Assembly (NCBI RefSeq): GCF_038069945.1
Contig: NZ_JBBPEV010000003.1
Coordinates: forward strand, 62,001-126,000
Direction of reading: 5' to 3'
DNA: 64,000 nucleotides
From: Aquabacterium sp. A3
GTDB lineage: Bacteria; Pseudomonadota; Gammaproteobacteria; Burkholderiales; Burkholderiaceae_C
This document shows positions 8,969 to 17,467 of this stretch, piece by piece (within the stretch, counting starts at the first letter, position 1; every line of letters starts with the position of its first letter). The translations under genes were made by a program, and so were the position numbers. The notes under the pieces are model-generated. The model made no database searches, was not told the DNA's origin, and worked only from the letters and a program-made list of their open reading frames with translations.

Positions 8969-9111
8969 GATGTTGGCGCTTTATGTGTCGTTGTGTCAGT
9001 GAATGTTCCTTCACGACGCCGCGCCGCCTCACCGGGTTTCTCTGTACGAATCTCGATAAACGCTCACTCGGGGGGTGTTTGAAATGTGCGCTATTTCACT
9101 AGGTAGATGGG

Positions 9112-9921
9112 TCAATCGTTCGTTTGAAACGGGGGTATGGGGTGGTGCCCTGTCGGATAGCGCTCTTTGGCCGGCTGGCCCTCCAGCGGCGGCATGTCGA
9201 TGGTCTGTTCGGGCACCTGCTGGTCGGGGAGGTGGTCCAGCAGGTGGCGGATCAGGGTGAGCCGGCCCAGGCGCTGGTCGTTGAAGTCCACCAGCGTCCA
9301 GGGGGCCTGTTCGGTGTGGGTGGCTTTGAGCATGGCGTTGCGCGCCTGGCCATACTCGGCGTACTTGGTGCGGGCCACCACGTCCACCGGCGACAGCTTC
9401 CAGCGTTTCAGCGGGTCGTCCAGGCGTTCGGCAAAGCGTTGTTCTTGCTCGGCCTGGTCCACACACAGCCAGTACTTGAACAGCAAGATGCCGTCGTCGG
9501 TCAGCATGCGCTCGAACAAGGGGGCCTCGCGCAGGAAGCGCTTGTATTCCTCGTCGGTGCAAAAGCCCATCACCTTTTCCACCCCGGCCCGGTTGTACCA
9601 ACTGCGGTCGAACAGCACCACGTTGCCGGCCGAGGGCAGGTGGGGCACGTAGCGCTGGAAGTACCACTGGCTGCGCTCCAGCTCAGAGGGCTTGCTCAGC
9701 GCCACCACCTGGCAGCGACGAGGGTCCAGCACCTCGGAGATGGCCCGGATGACACCGCTTTTGCCCGCCGTGTCGCGGCCCTCGAAGATCACCAACAGGC
9801 GCTTGTGGTGGTGGGCCAGCCAGCGTGACATCTGCAGCAGTTCGTGCTGCATGGGCTCCAGGGCGGCTTCGTAGTCTTTGCGGTTGAGGCGGGTGGAAGC
9901 GGTCTTTGATGGTTTTGCCAT
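9112..9921 (-). CDS. ppk2: Polyphosphate kinase 2 family protein
   Basis: PPK2 enzymes use polyphosphate to phosphorylate nucleoside mono- or diphosphates. The 269 residues start at the ATG at 9921, with GAGGA (9929-9933) upstream; an in-frame ATG at 10053 lies inside the divergent gene and is rejected. Landmarks are Walker A GRDTAGKS (48-55), WYFQRYVPHLP, Walker B VVLFDRSWYNR (101-111, Asp105) and lid/core segments MGFCTDEEY, LFKYWL and WKLSPVDVVAR. It resembles single-domain class I PPK2. A second PPK2 lies at 41528-42442, more than 30 kb away. Confidence 0.95.
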   Translation of the reverse strand: MAKPSKTASTRLNRKDYEAALEPMQHELLQMSRWLAHHHKRLLVIFEGRDTAGKSGVIRAISEVLDPRRCQVVALSKPSELERSQWYFQRYVPHLPSAGNVVLFDRSWYNRAGVEKVMGFCTDEEYKRFLREAPLFERMLTDDGILLFKYWLCVDQAEQEQRFAERLDDPLKRWKLSPVDVVARTKYAEYGQARNAMLKATHTEQAPWTLVDFNDQRLGRLTLIRHLLDHLPDQQVPEQTIDMPPLEGQPAKERYPTGHHPIPPFQTND

Positions 9922-10045
9922 TTGAAAATCCTCGCCCGGTGGGCTGTTCGCTTTGATCCAGATCATGGGCGCGTTTCTTTCCGCGATCCACGTTCTCAAG
10001 TTTGAATTGGCGCGGTCGTAACACCGGTCGTCAAACCGATCGGAC

Positions 10046-11971
10046 ATGCACATGATGAACCTGTTTGCCTCCAGCCGGCCTCAGTCGGGCACCTTCGATG
10101 GGCAGTCCTTGCCCGGCTCGTTGCGCCAGATGGGGGTCAAGGGCCGTTCAGGTGTCCTGGCGGTGTTCGTGCCGCCCCGGGTGGACCTGGCGCGGGTCAA
10201 TCAGGCGCTGCAGGCGATGGCCCCGCAGGACATGACCGTGGTTTGTCTGTCGTCCACCGGCGCCTTGTGCAGCCAGACGGGTTCGGTGTACTGCGATGCC
10301 GAGGGTCCTCGCTGCAGCTGGATGTTCCTGCCGTCCGGGCTGGTGGTCCGACATGAGTTGCATGTGATCGATTTGAACGTGCAAGGTCCGCATGACGCCA
10401 GGGCCCGCGTGGCGGCCATCCGTCAGGGACTGGACCGTGTTCAGGTGGGCATGCCCTTGTCGGCCGATCGCCACTTTGCCCTGGTGTACTGCGACGGGGT
10501 GTCTGCGTCTGAAGGTTTTCTGATGCAGGCCTGGTACGCCAGTGCCCGCTTCCCGTGTCTGGCCATCGGCGGCTCGGCCGGCGGTGCGCTGGAGTGGGGC
10601 AAAACCTTCATCGGCACGCGCCAGGGGGTGTTGCAGCACCAGGCGGTGGTGATCTTTTGTGAAATGGCCGCCGGCAAGTCGTTTGCGCCGTTCAAGAGCC
10701 AGAACTTCGAGCCCACCAACAAGAGCTGGCTGGTGGCGCAGGCCGACCCCGTGTCGCGCACGGTCAGCACGGTGTTTGATGATCAACACCGCCCTCAGCC
10801 CATCACCGAGGCCTTGTGCGCGCATTTTCAGTGCGCCCCAAGTCAGTTGGTGCAGCGCCTGAGCGACCATACCTTCGCGGTTCAGGTGGACAAGTCCTAC
10901 TTCATCCGCTCGGTCGCGAGCATGGGTGACGACTGCATCACCTTCTTTTGCGACCTGGAGTTTGGCGACCGCCTGCACCTCATGCGCGCCACCCGTTTTG
11001 TGGACAGCACAGAGCGCGACTGGCAGCAGTTTCTGTCAGGCAAGCCCAAGCCGTCGGGGGTGCTGATCAACGACTGCGTGCTGCGGCGGGTGAACAACGC
11101 CCAGGCGCTGGGGCAGGCCCATTTTTTCCAGGGGGTGCCTGCGGCCGGTTTTTCCAGCTTTGGCGAGGTCATGGGGGTGCCCATCAACCAGACGCTGACC
11201 GCCTTGGTGTTCTTCGACGGTGATGCGCGCGCCATGACCCGGTTTCCGGTGGATTACGCGGCCTACTCGGCCCACTACGCTCAACGGGCCTTGTACCGTT
11301 GGGAGGCCCTGCACACCATCCAGTCGGACATGGTGAACCGCATCGTGCGGTACCAGCAGGGCATCGAGCCCTTGTTGCAGGCCTTGCCCCGCCTGGAGCA
11401 GGCCACCTCCACCCAGTCCGACGCGCTGGACCTGGCGGAAAACAGCATCCGCAGCCTCAGCGACACGGCCTCGCAAACGCAGGATGCCCAGCGCAACCTG
11501 GGCACCGAGCTGACCGAGCTGGAGCGCATCTCCAACGGCATCAGCCAGATCACCCACGGCATCAGCCGCATCGCTGATCAGACCAATCTGCTGGCGCTCA
11601 ACGCGGCGGTGGAGGCGGCCAGGGCAGGGGAGTCTGGCCGGGGCTTTTCGGTGGTGGCCGATGAGGTGCGTCGCCTGGCGCAATCGTCCAAAAGCCAGGC
11701 CGACGCCACCCGCAAGGACATTGACGGCGCGGTGGACGCCATCGCCCGCATCCGGGAGGTGGCGGCGCGCACGGTCGAAACCACCCAGGGCATGGCCAGC
11801 CAAAGCATGTCGGCGGCCGATCGCATTGCCTTGATGAGCGCGCAGACCAGCGAAGAACGCCGCAACATCACGGAGGCGATCGGCAAGCTCAAGGACCTGG
11901 CGCGCAGCGTGGATGCGATGAACGAAAGCGTGGAGCAGGTGGCCATGCTGACGCGCCTGGCGTCCACATGA
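10046..11971 (+). CDS. FIST-domain methyl-accepting chemotaxis protein (soluble)
   Basis: The 641-residue protein has no transmembrane segment. FIST_N covers about residues 60-235 ([50 protein letters not shown]) and FIST_C about 250-400 ([31 protein letters not shown]). The MCP signalling domain covers about 430-630, with hairpin tip [20 protein letters not shown] near residue 510 and [18 protein letters not shown] is a known predicted small-ligand sensor, so this is probably a cytoplasmic chemoreceptor feeding CheA/CheW. No che genes are in the window. The start is one of three close ATGs (10046, 10052, 10055); 10046 is used. It is divergent from ppk2. Confidence 0.9.
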   Translation: MHMMNLFASSRPQSGTFDGQSLPGSLRQMGVKGRSGVLAVFVPPRVDLARVNQALQAMAPQDMTVVCLSSTGALCSQTGSVYCDAEGPRCSWMFLPSGLVVRHELHVIDLNVQGPHDARARVAAIRQGLDRVQVGMPLSADRHFALVYCDGVSASEGFLMQAWYASARFPCLAIGGSAGGALEWGKTFIGTRQGVLQHQAVVIFCEMAAGKSFAPFKSQNFEPTNKSWLVAQADPVSRTVSTVFDDQHRPQPITEALCAHFQCAPSQLVQRLSDHTFAVQVDKSYFIRSVASMGDDCITFFCDLEFGDRLHLMRATRFVDSTERDWQQFLSGKPKPSGVLINDCVLRRVNNAQALGQAHFFQGVPAAGFSSFGEVMGVPINQTLTALVFFDGDARAMTRFPVDYAAYSAHYAQRALYRWEALHTIQSDMVNRIVRYQQGIEPLLQALPRLEQATSTQSDALDLAENSIRSLSDTASQTQDAQRNLGTELTELERISNGISQITHGISRIADQTNLLALNAAVEAARAGESGRGFSVVADEVRRLAQSSKSQADATRKDIDGAVDAIARIREVAARTVETTQGMASQSMSAADRIALMSAQTSEERRNITEAIGKLKDLARSVDAMNESVEQVAMLTRLAST

Positions 11972-12001
11972 TGGGGACTTGAGCGCTTCGGGAGCCCGCA
12001 G

Positions 12002-12018
12002 CCTCGATAGAATCGAGG
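12002..12018. promoter_or_regulatory. Perfect 7-3-7 dyad over a putative glnS -10 element
   Basis: CCTCGAT (12002-12008) and ATCGAGG (12012-12018) flank three bases. TAGAAT (12008-12013), a plausible -10, lies at the centre. The glnS ATG follows at 12020, one base after the dyad. Transcription from this -10 would start at or next to the ATG, and the only purine run (GAGG) is too close to serve as a Shine-Dalgarno. This suggests a leaderless glnS transcript, as proposed for trpS. Confidence 0.4.
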
Positions 12019-12019
12019 C

Positions 12020-13819
12020 ATGAGCGACGCCCCTTCCGATTCCACCCACAAGCCCACCAACTTCCTGCGCGGCATCATCGACCGCGATCTGGAGCAGGGC
12101 ACCTACGCCAGCCGCCGCTGGGCCGGCACGCCAGGCGATGCGGCCCACCACGAGGCGGGCCAGCCCGATCCGGCCAAGATCCGCACCCGGTTTCCGCCCG
12201 AGCCCAACGGCTACCTGCACGTGGGCCACGCCAAGAGCATCTGCCTGAACTTTGGCCTGGCGCGTGATTACGGTGGCGTCTGCCACATGCGCTTTGACGA
12301 CACCAACCCCGAAAAGGAAGAGAAGGAGTACGTGGACTCCATCCTGGACGCGGTGACGTGGCTGGGCTTTGGCTGGACGTCGAGCTTCAACGGGCAGGCC
12401 GAGAGCCACCTGTACTACGCCAGCAACTACTTCGACTTCATGTACCGCGCGGCCGAGGCGCTGATTGCCGCCGGCCTGGCGTATGTGGACGAGCAGACGC
12501 CCGAAGAGATGAAGAAAAACCGCGGCGACTTCACCACGCCCGGCACCGACAGCCCTTTCCGCAGCCGCACGCCGGACGAGAACCTGGCGCGTTTCCGCGA
12601 GATGCGTGACGGCCAGCTGGCCGACGGCGCCGCCGTGCTGCGCGCCAAGATCGACATGGCCAGCCCCAACATCAACATGCGGGACCCGGCCATCTACCGG
12701 ATCAAGCGGGCCACGCACCACAACACGGGCGATGCCTGGTGCATCTACCCGATGTACACCTTCGCGCACCCCATCGAAGACGCGCTGGAGCAGATCACGC
12801 ATTCGATCTGCACGCTGGAGTTTGAAGACCAGCGGCCGTTTTACGACTGGTTGCTGGACAACCTGGCCACGCTGGGCCTGCTCAAGCAACCGGTGCCGCG
12901 CCAGTACGAGTTTGCGCGCCTGAACCTCACCTATGTCATCACCTCCAAGCGCAAGCTGAAAGCGTTGGTGGACGAGGGTGTGGTGACCGGCTGGGACGAC
13001 CCCCGCATGCCCACCATCGTGGGCTTGCGTCGTCGTGGCTACACCCCCGAGGCCATCCAGTTGTTCGCCGAGCGCATCGGCGTGAGCAAGGCCGACAGCT
13101 GGATCGACTACAGCACGCTGGACATCGCCCTGCGCGACGACCTGGAGGGCAAGGCCCACCGGGGCATGGCCGTGCTCGACCCCGTCAAGCTGGTGCTCAC
13201 CAACTGGGACGAGGTGATGAGTGCCGGCCACCTGGAGCCTTGCTCGCTGCCTGCGCTGCCGCACCCGCCCGAAGGCGTGGAGTCGCCGGTGCGGCATTTC
13301 ACGCTGGGCCGCGAAGTGTGGATCGAGCGCGAAGACTTCGAAGAGGTGCCGCCCAAGGGCTACAAGCGCCTGTTCCCGGGCAACAAGGTGCGCCTGAAGG
13401 GCGGCTTCGTCATCGAATGCACGGGCTGCGCCAAGGACGCCGATGGGCGCGTGACCGAGGTGCTGGCCACCGTGGTGCCCGACACCAAGAGCGGCACGCC
13501 CGGCGCCGACAGCGTCAAGGTCAAGGCCGCCATCACCTGGGTGGGCGCGGCCGATGGCGTCGAGGCCGAGGTGCGCCTGTACGACCGCCTCTTCACCGAC
13601 CCGCATCCCGATGCGGGCGGCAAGGACTTCAAGGCCAGCCTGAACCCCGACAGCGTGAAGGTGGTCAAGGCCTACGTCGAGCCCTCGCTGGCGGCGGCTC
13701 AGCCTGACCAGAAGTTCCAGTTCGAGCGCTTTGGCTATTTTGTGGCCGACCGCGTGGACCACGCCGCGGGCCGACCGGTCTTCAACAAGATCACGGGCCT
13801 GAAAGACGGCTGGAAATGA
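12020..13819 (+). CDS. glnS: Glutaminyl-tRNA synthetase
   Basis: The 599-residue class I enzyme charges tRNA-Gln. It opens with the family segment TNFLRGIIDRDL. The HIGH region is RFPPEPNGYLHVGHAKSICL (about 56-75), followed by RFDDTNPEKEE. The KMSKS equivalent is YVITSKRKLKALV (about 305-317), with Thr-Ser in place of the usual Met-Ser. The C-terminal beta-barrel anticodon domains follow (GREVWIEREDFEE, FPGNKVRLKGGFVIEC). Length and order match bacterial GlnRS of gamma/beta type. The stop codon overlaps the start of ybaN (ATGA), so the two are translationally coupled. Confidence 0.97.
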   Translation: MSDAPSDSTHKPTNFLRGIIDRDLEQGTYASRRWAGTPGDAAHHEAGQPDPAKIRTRFPPEPNGYLHVGHAKSICLNFGLARDYGGVCHMRFDDTNPEKEEKEYVDSILDAVTWLGFGWTSSFNGQAESHLYYASNYFDFMYRAAEALIAAGLAYVDEQTPEEMKKNRGDFTTPGTDSPFRSRTPDENLARFREMRDGQLADGAAVLRAKIDMASPNINMRDPAIYRIKRATHHNTGDAWCIYPMYTFAHPIEDALEQITHSICTLEFEDQRPFYDWLLDNLATLGLLKQPVPRQYEFARLNLTYVITSKRKLKALVDEGVVTGWDDPRMPTIVGLRRRGYTPEAIQLFAERIGVSKADSWIDYSTLDIALRDDLEGKAHRGMAVLDPVKLVLTNWDEVMSAGHLEPCSLPALPHPPEGVESPVRHFTLGREVWIEREDFEEVPPKGYKRLFPGNKVRLKGGFVIECTGCAKDADGRVTEVLATVVPDTKSGTPGADSVKVKAAITWVGAADGVEAEVRLYDRLFTDPHPDAGGKDFKASLNPDSVKVVKAYVEPSLAAAQPDQKFQFERFGYFVADRVDHAAGRPVFNKITGLKDGWK

Positions 13820-14211
13820 GCCTGAGCGCCGGTCTGCGCCGCCAACTGCTGGTGCTGGCCGGGCTGGTGTGTCTGGGCCTGGGCGGCCTGGGGGTGGTGC
13901 TGCCAGGGCTGCCCACCACGCCCTTTGTGCTCTTGGCCGCGGCCTGTTTTGCCAAGGCCTCGCCCCGTTTGCACGGCTGGCTGATCAACCACCGCTGGAT
14001 GGGCCCGATGGTGCGCGACTGGGAGGCCCACCACAGCCTGCCCATGCGCATCAAGGTGCTGGCCATCGGCACGATGGTGCTGATGGTGGGCTTGTCGGTG
14101 TGGCAGCTGGGCGGGCGACCCTGGGTGCAGGGTGCCATCGCCATGGCGGGGGTGGTGGGGGTGATCGTGGTGGCGCGCATTCCCACGCGCCAGGCGGCGC
14201 CTCCCCCCTGA
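13816..14211 (+). CDS. ybaN: YbaN family (DUF454) inner-membrane protein
   Basis: This 131-residue membrane protein has hydrophobic segments near residues 10-40 (LVLAGLVCLGLGGLGVVLP), 78-97 and 104-120. The DUF454 signature LPGLPTTPFVLLAAACFAKA is followed by SPRLHGWLINHRWMGPMVRD. The function of this family is not established. The ATG overlaps the glnS stop by four bases. It ends in a G/C hairpin shared with the convergent slyX gene. Confidence 0.9.
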   Translation: MSLSAGLRRQLLVLAGLVCLGLGGLGVVLPGLPTTPFVLLAAACFAKASPRLHGWLINHRWMGPMVRDWEAHHSLPMRIKVLAIGTMVLMVGLSVWQLGGRPWVQGAIAMAGVVGVIVVARIPTRQAAPPP

Positions 14212-14217
14212 GGGGGG
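14203..14217. terminator. G/C-only hairpin between convergent ybaN and slyX
   Basis: CCCCCC (14203-14208) and GGGGGG (14212-14217) flank TGA, which is the ybaN stop codon. The stem is strong but has no T-tract on either side, so it is only a possible bidirectional transcription block between the two convergent genes. Confidence 0.3.
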
Positions 14218-14218
14218 C

Positions 14219-14473
14219 TCAGTAGTGGGGCGGCAACTCGTCGCGCAGGCTTCTGAACGTGGGCCCCTGTGCCGCGCTGCCCAGTTGGTCGCGCAGTGAC
14301 CGCAACTCGTGAACCAGTGCGTCGATCGTTGCCTGCTGGCGCGCCACCGTGAGGTTCAGCGTGTCCAGCAGATCGTCCGCATAGGTCAGCTTCAGTTCGA
14401 GCTCGGTGACGCGCTGCTCCAGGGCGTCCGGGCCTGCGGTGGTGGCGTTGGCGTTGACGCGAGAGGAGGTCAT
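14219..14473 (-). CDS. slyX: SlyX family protein
   Basis: This 84-residue acidic coiled-coil protein starts at the ATG at 14473, which overlaps the stop of the hxlR-type gene (ATGA). The heptad-like core LEQRVTELELKLTYADDLLD, followed by LNLTVARQQATIDALVHELR, is the SlyX signature, and the C-terminus ends in the expected DELPPHY. SlyX is widespread and of unclear function. It is probably translated from the same mRNA as the HxlR-type regulator upstream. Confidence 0.9.
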   Translation of the reverse strand: MTSSRVNANATTAGPDALEQRVTELELKLTYADDLLDTLNLTVARQQATIDALVHELRSLRDQLGSAAQGPTFRSLRDELPPHY

Positions 14474-15015
14474 GGCATCTGATCGGGTTCGGTCAAGGGG
14501 TGGCGGCGGGCCTGTCGCTGGCGCTGCATGGCCAGCAGTCGATCCCGCTCTGCGTCGGTGGCGCCAGGGCCGGGCAGCACGGTCACGTCCCGAGGTCGAA
14601 CCGGGCGACCGGTGGTGGTTTGCAAGGCCATCGCGCCCAGCGGTTCCTGGGTCACGCGGTCGACCAGCGTGACCGCAGGCCCTTCGGGCGGCGCCTCGTG
14701 TCGGTCGCCCCATTGGGTGAGGGCCACCAGCACCGGCAAGAGGTCGCGGCCCTTGTCCGTCAGGGCATACGACAAGGCCTTGCCGTTCTGGCTGGTCTGC
14801 AGCACCTCCAGCACCCCGTGGGTCACCAGGCGGCTCAGGCGCTGGCTGAGGATGTTGGGCGCAATGCCCAGGCGGGCTTCAAACTCGCCGAACCGGCGCG
14901 CACCCCAGAAGGCTTCCCGCACGATGAGCAGCGTCCACCACTCGCCGATCACGTCCAGTGACCGGGCGATGGAACAGCGCATGTGGGCAAAACTGCTGCG
15001 TGACATGGGCGACAT
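14470..15015 (-). CDS. HxlR family winged-helix transcriptional regulator
   Basis: The protein is 181 residues from the ATG at 15015; ATGs at 15006 and 15042 are alternatives, and none has a good Shine-Dalgarno. The HxlR core is clear: CSIARSLDVIGEWWTLLIVR, AFWGARRFGEFEARLGIAPN, ILSQRLSRLVTHGVLEVL and SYALTDKGRDLLPVL. The N-terminal Cys found in redox-sensing HxlR/HypR-type regulators is present (RCSIA). The C-terminal tail of about 70 residues is not part of the standard domain. It is divergent from the alpha/beta hydrolase, with a 50-bp dyad between them, so it probably represses itself and that gene. Confidence 0.9.
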   Translation of the reverse strand: MSPMSRSSFAHMRCSIARSLDVIGEWWTLLIVREAFWGARRFGEFEARLGIAPNILSQRLSRLVTHGVLEVLQTSQNGKALSYALTDKGRDLLPVLVALTQWGDRHEAPPEGPAVTLVDRVTQEPLGAMALQTTTGRPVRPRDVTVLPGPGATDAERDRLLAMQRQRQARRHPLTEPDQMP

Positions 15016-15035
15016 TGTAGGCTTCGCCCCAGTTG

Positions 15036-15085
15036 CTTGCATCACGAAAGTAAATGGCTTAGGATATTTGCTTTCAATTTGCAAG
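15036..15085. promoter_or_regulatory. Probable operator of the HxlR-type regulator
   Basis: The left arm (15036-15055) and right arm (15066-15085) form an interrupted dyad around a 10-bp spacer. CTTGCA pairs with TGCAAG, GAAAG with CTTTC, and AAAT with ATTT, giving 15 of 20 matched positions. It is an AT-rich island in GC-rich surroundings and sits exactly between the two divergent start codons, where a dimeric HxlR protein would control both genes. Confidence 0.6.
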
Positions 15086-15099
15086 TAGATGTGGGGTTG

Positions 15100-15879
15100 A
15101 TGATGGCCGAGATCGCCTTGTTCGTTCATTCCACGGGCACGGGCCCGTTCATGTGGAACCGCCTGCTGGCCCAGCGCCCCGAGGGGCTGACGCCCTTGAC
15201 GCCCACCAACCGGGGCTACAGCCTGGCCGATGCCGTGCCTCGGGGACAGCCGGTGAGCCTGGCTGACGAGGTGGCGCACCTGCGGGCGCAGATTCCGCCG
15301 GGCACCGCGGCCGTGCACCTGGGCGGGCATTCTTATGGCGGTCTGGCGGCCCTGACCCTGGCGCTGGACCCGACCCTGCCGGTGCGATCGGTGTGGCTCT
15401 ACGAGCCGGTGTTGTTTGGGGCCTTGCGCGCCGACCTGTCCAGCCTGCCGGCGGATGCGGCCGCAGACGTGCGCCACCTGTTTGAGGGCGAACACCCGAT
15501 GCTGGACGACGAGACGGGTGGCCTGGCCCTTTGGCTGGAGCGTTTTGTGGACTACTGGAATCAGCCGGGCGCCTGGGCCGCCATGAGCGACAAGGCCCGG
15601 CAGATGGCGCAGTTCGTGGGCTGGAAGATGTACCAGGAGGTGAGGGCCGTGTCGATCACGGCCGAGCCTTTTGACCACTATCGCTTGTCCGTGCCGCTGA
15701 CCCTCGTGCGGGGTGAGCGCTCGCCCGCGCCCACCCGCGAGATGGTGCAGCGTCTGGCGGCCGTGAACCCGCAGGCCCAGGTGGAGGTGTTGTCGGGCCT
15801 GGGGCACATGTCCTTGATGAGCCACCCGGAGCAGGTGCTGCCGACCCTGCAACGGCACTGGCGTCGGGCCATGGCGTGA
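15100..15879 (+). CDS. Alpha/beta-fold hydrolase
   Basis: The protein is about 259 residues, with ATGs at 15100 and 15103 both possible. The nucleophile elbow GGHSYGG puts the catalytic Ser near residue 78, after an oxyanion-type opening (ALFVHSTGTGPFMW). The charge-relay His is in GLGHMSLMSHPEQV near the C-terminus. The cap region is rich in Leu/Ala and Trp. The family hydrolyses esters, lactones or amides; the substrate cannot be inferred. Placement opposite an HxlR-type regulator suggests induction by an electrophilic or aromatic compound, which is an inference. Confidence 0.88.
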   Translation: MMAEIALFVHSTGTGPFMWNRLLAQRPEGLTPLTPTNRGYSLADAVPRGQPVSLADEVAHLRAQIPPGTAAVHLGGHSYGGLAALTLALDPTLPVRSVWLYEPVLFGALRADLSSLPADAAADVRHLFEGEHPMLDDETGGLALWLERFVDYWNQPGAWAAMSDKARQMAQFVGWKMYQEVRAVSITAEPFDHYRLSVPLTLVRGERSPAPTREMVQRLAAVNPQAQVEVLSGLGHMSLMSHPEQVLPTLQRHWRRAMA

Positions 15880-15959
15880 CCCTGGATTGACGTGCCTGCG
15901 TTCACGGTTTTGTCGTGCCACGCCGGGTGCGCCAGCGCCAGCGTGCGTACGATGTGCTC

Positions 15960-17012
15960 ATGGACAATGCACCCACTCTTCACACACGCCCTGCCCGCGG
16001 CACCCGCCATGTGGCCGTGATCGGGGCAGGCATGGCCGGCCTGAGTTGCTCCACCGCCTTGCACCACGCGGGCTGCCGCGTCACCGTGCTGGACAAAAGC
16101 CGTGGTCCGTCAGGCCGCATGAGCACGCGCCGTGCCGAGGGCTGGCAATGTGACCACGGTGCGCAGTACTTCACCGCCCGCCACCCAGCGTTCGCCACGC
16201 AGGTGCAGGCCTGGGCGGACGCGGGTTGCGTGGCGCCCTGGTCGCCCCGTTTGCGGGCGTGGTCACGCGAGGCGGGCTGGAGTCAGCCGGGTGAGGCCGT
16301 GACACGCTGGGTGGGTGTGCCACGCATGACCGCGCCGGCGGCCAGCCTGGTGGGGGCCTTGCAGGCTGCAGGGCATGTGCTGCACCTGCAGCACACGGTC
16401 ACCGGCCTGCTGAGGGGGCCCCAGGGCTGGCAAGTGCAGGTGGCCGAGGCCGATGCGCCGGGCATGGGCACGGCGTTCGATGCCGTCGTGCTGGCCGTGC
16501 CGTCGCCCCAGGCTGCGCCCTTGCTGCGCCCGGTGGCGCCGTCGTGGGCCGCTGGGGTGCAGGCCGTGCGCATGCGCGGCAGTTGGGCCTTGATGGTGCG
16601 TTTTGAGCGGCCACAGGCCGCCACGTTGGGCTGGGAGGCGGCGTTCGTCAACACCCCGCCTTTGCGCTGGGTGGCCTGTGACAGCCACAAGCCTGGACGC
16701 CCCTTGGGCGTGGAAACCTGGTCATTGCACGCCGACGCCGACTGGAGTGATGCGCACATTGACGATGAGCCCGACACCGTGGCGGCCGCCATGCTGGCCG
16801 CTGCGGCCGAACTGGGCTTGCCCGCACCAGCCGCCTGGACAGCGCACCGGTGGCGTTACGCCGACACGGCGCCGCAGCCCGTGCGTCCGGAGGTCTGGGA
16901 TCCGGCGCTGCGGCTGGGTCTGTGTGGCGACTGGATCAACGAGGGCAAGGTGGAGGGCGCCTGGCTGAGCGGGCAGGAACTGGCACGCACCATGCTGTCA
17001 TCCGGGCTGTGA
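15960..17012 (+). CDS. FAD-dependent oxidoreductase, renalase-like
   Basis: The 350 residues start at the ATG at 15960. The N-terminal Rossmann motif HVAVIGAGMAGLSCSTALHH is followed by VLDKSRGPSGRMSTRR, with the GG-type flavin-binding arginine. CDHGAQYFTARHPAFATQVQ and the C-terminal GLCGDWINEGKVEGAWLSGQ are characteristic of the renalase-like NAD(P)/FAD amine-oxidase group (COG3380). Human renalase oxidises off-pathway NAD(P)H isomers; the role of the bacterial members is less certain. It is monocistronic or leads into the next gene 62 bp downstream. Confidence 0.9.
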   Translation: MDNAPTLHTRPARGTRHVAVIGAGMAGLSCSTALHHAGCRVTVLDKSRGPSGRMSTRRAEGWQCDHGAQYFTARHPAFATQVQAWADAGCVAPWSPRLRAWSREAGWSQPGEAVTRWVGVPRMTAPAASLVGALQAAGHVLHLQHTVTGLLRGPQGWQVQVAEADAPGMGTAFDAVVLAVPSPQAAPLLRPVAPSWAAGVQAVRMRGSWALMVRFERPQAATLGWEAAFVNTPPLRWVACDSHKPGRPLGVETWSLHADADWSDAHIDDEPDTVAAAMLAAAAELGLPAPAAWTAHRWRYADTAPQPVRPEVWDPALRLGLCGDWINEGKVEGAWLSGQELARTMLSSGL

Positions 17013-17074
17013 TAGAACCGATGGGCTGCTGAGGTGCCATCGCGCCTGAACCTGTCTCACGAAAGGACTGTTGC

Positions 17075-17467
17075 ATGGCCATTCCGTGGCTGACCCTGCT
17101 CAAGACCGTGCCCTGGACCGACGTCATCGCCAATGCCCCGGCGGTGGCACAAGGTGCCCGCAAACTCTGGCAAAAGGTGGGGCGTGGTGCGGCCGAGGAG
17201 GCCACCGCCACCCCGTCGCCGATCGTGGTGCCGCCGGGTGGGGATGTGGTGCAGGCGCTGATTGAGCGTGTCGAGCGCCTGGGGGCCGAGTCCAGTGCCT
17301 TGCACCAGGAACTCCAGACCTCGTCCGAGCTGATCAAGGCCCTGGCCGATCAGAACGCCTTGTTGATCGAGCGCGTCGAAGCGCACCGCGTGCGGCTGCG
17401 TTGGCTCAGCGCCCTGGTGTTGCTGATGGGCCTGGGGCTGGCGGGCTTGTGGTGGCGCCTGGCTTGA
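17075..17467 (+). CDS. Small coiled-coil protein with C-terminal membrane anchor
   Basis: The 130 residues start at the ATG at 17075, after GAAAGGA. The N-terminal helix is amphipathic (PWLTLLKTVPWTDVI), the middle is a coiled coil (VVQALIERVERLGAESSALH, LQTSSELIKALADQNALLIE), and one C-terminal transmembrane helix (LSALVLLMGLGLAGLWWRLA) ends the protein. This looks like a tail-anchored inner-membrane protein. I do not recognise a family. Its last 62 bp overlap the 3' end of the convergent MBL-fold gene. Confidence 0.75.
   Translation: MAIPWLTLLKTVPWTDVIANAPAVAQGARKLWQKVGRGAAEEATATPSPIVVPPGGDVVQALIERVERLGAESSALHQELQTSSELIKALADQNALLIERVEAHRVRLRWLSALVLLMGLGLAGLWWRLA

Noticed and set aside
9922..10053. 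N-terminal extension of the first PPK2 up to an ATG at 10053
   Set aside because: The extension has no PPK2 similarity, overlaps the divergent receptor gene and lacks a ribosome site. The ATG at 9921 has GAGGA upstream.
11036..13762. Very long open frame on the minus strand opposite glnS and part of the FIST-MCP gene
   Set aside because: Long antisense frames are expected in high-GC coding DNA. The plus strand encodes two recognisable proteins in full, and the antisense product is rich in His, Gly and Val with no domain.
14203..14217. Strong intrinsic terminator
   Set aside because: The stem is G/C-only and there is no T-tract on either strand, so it is listed only as a low-confidence hairpin.
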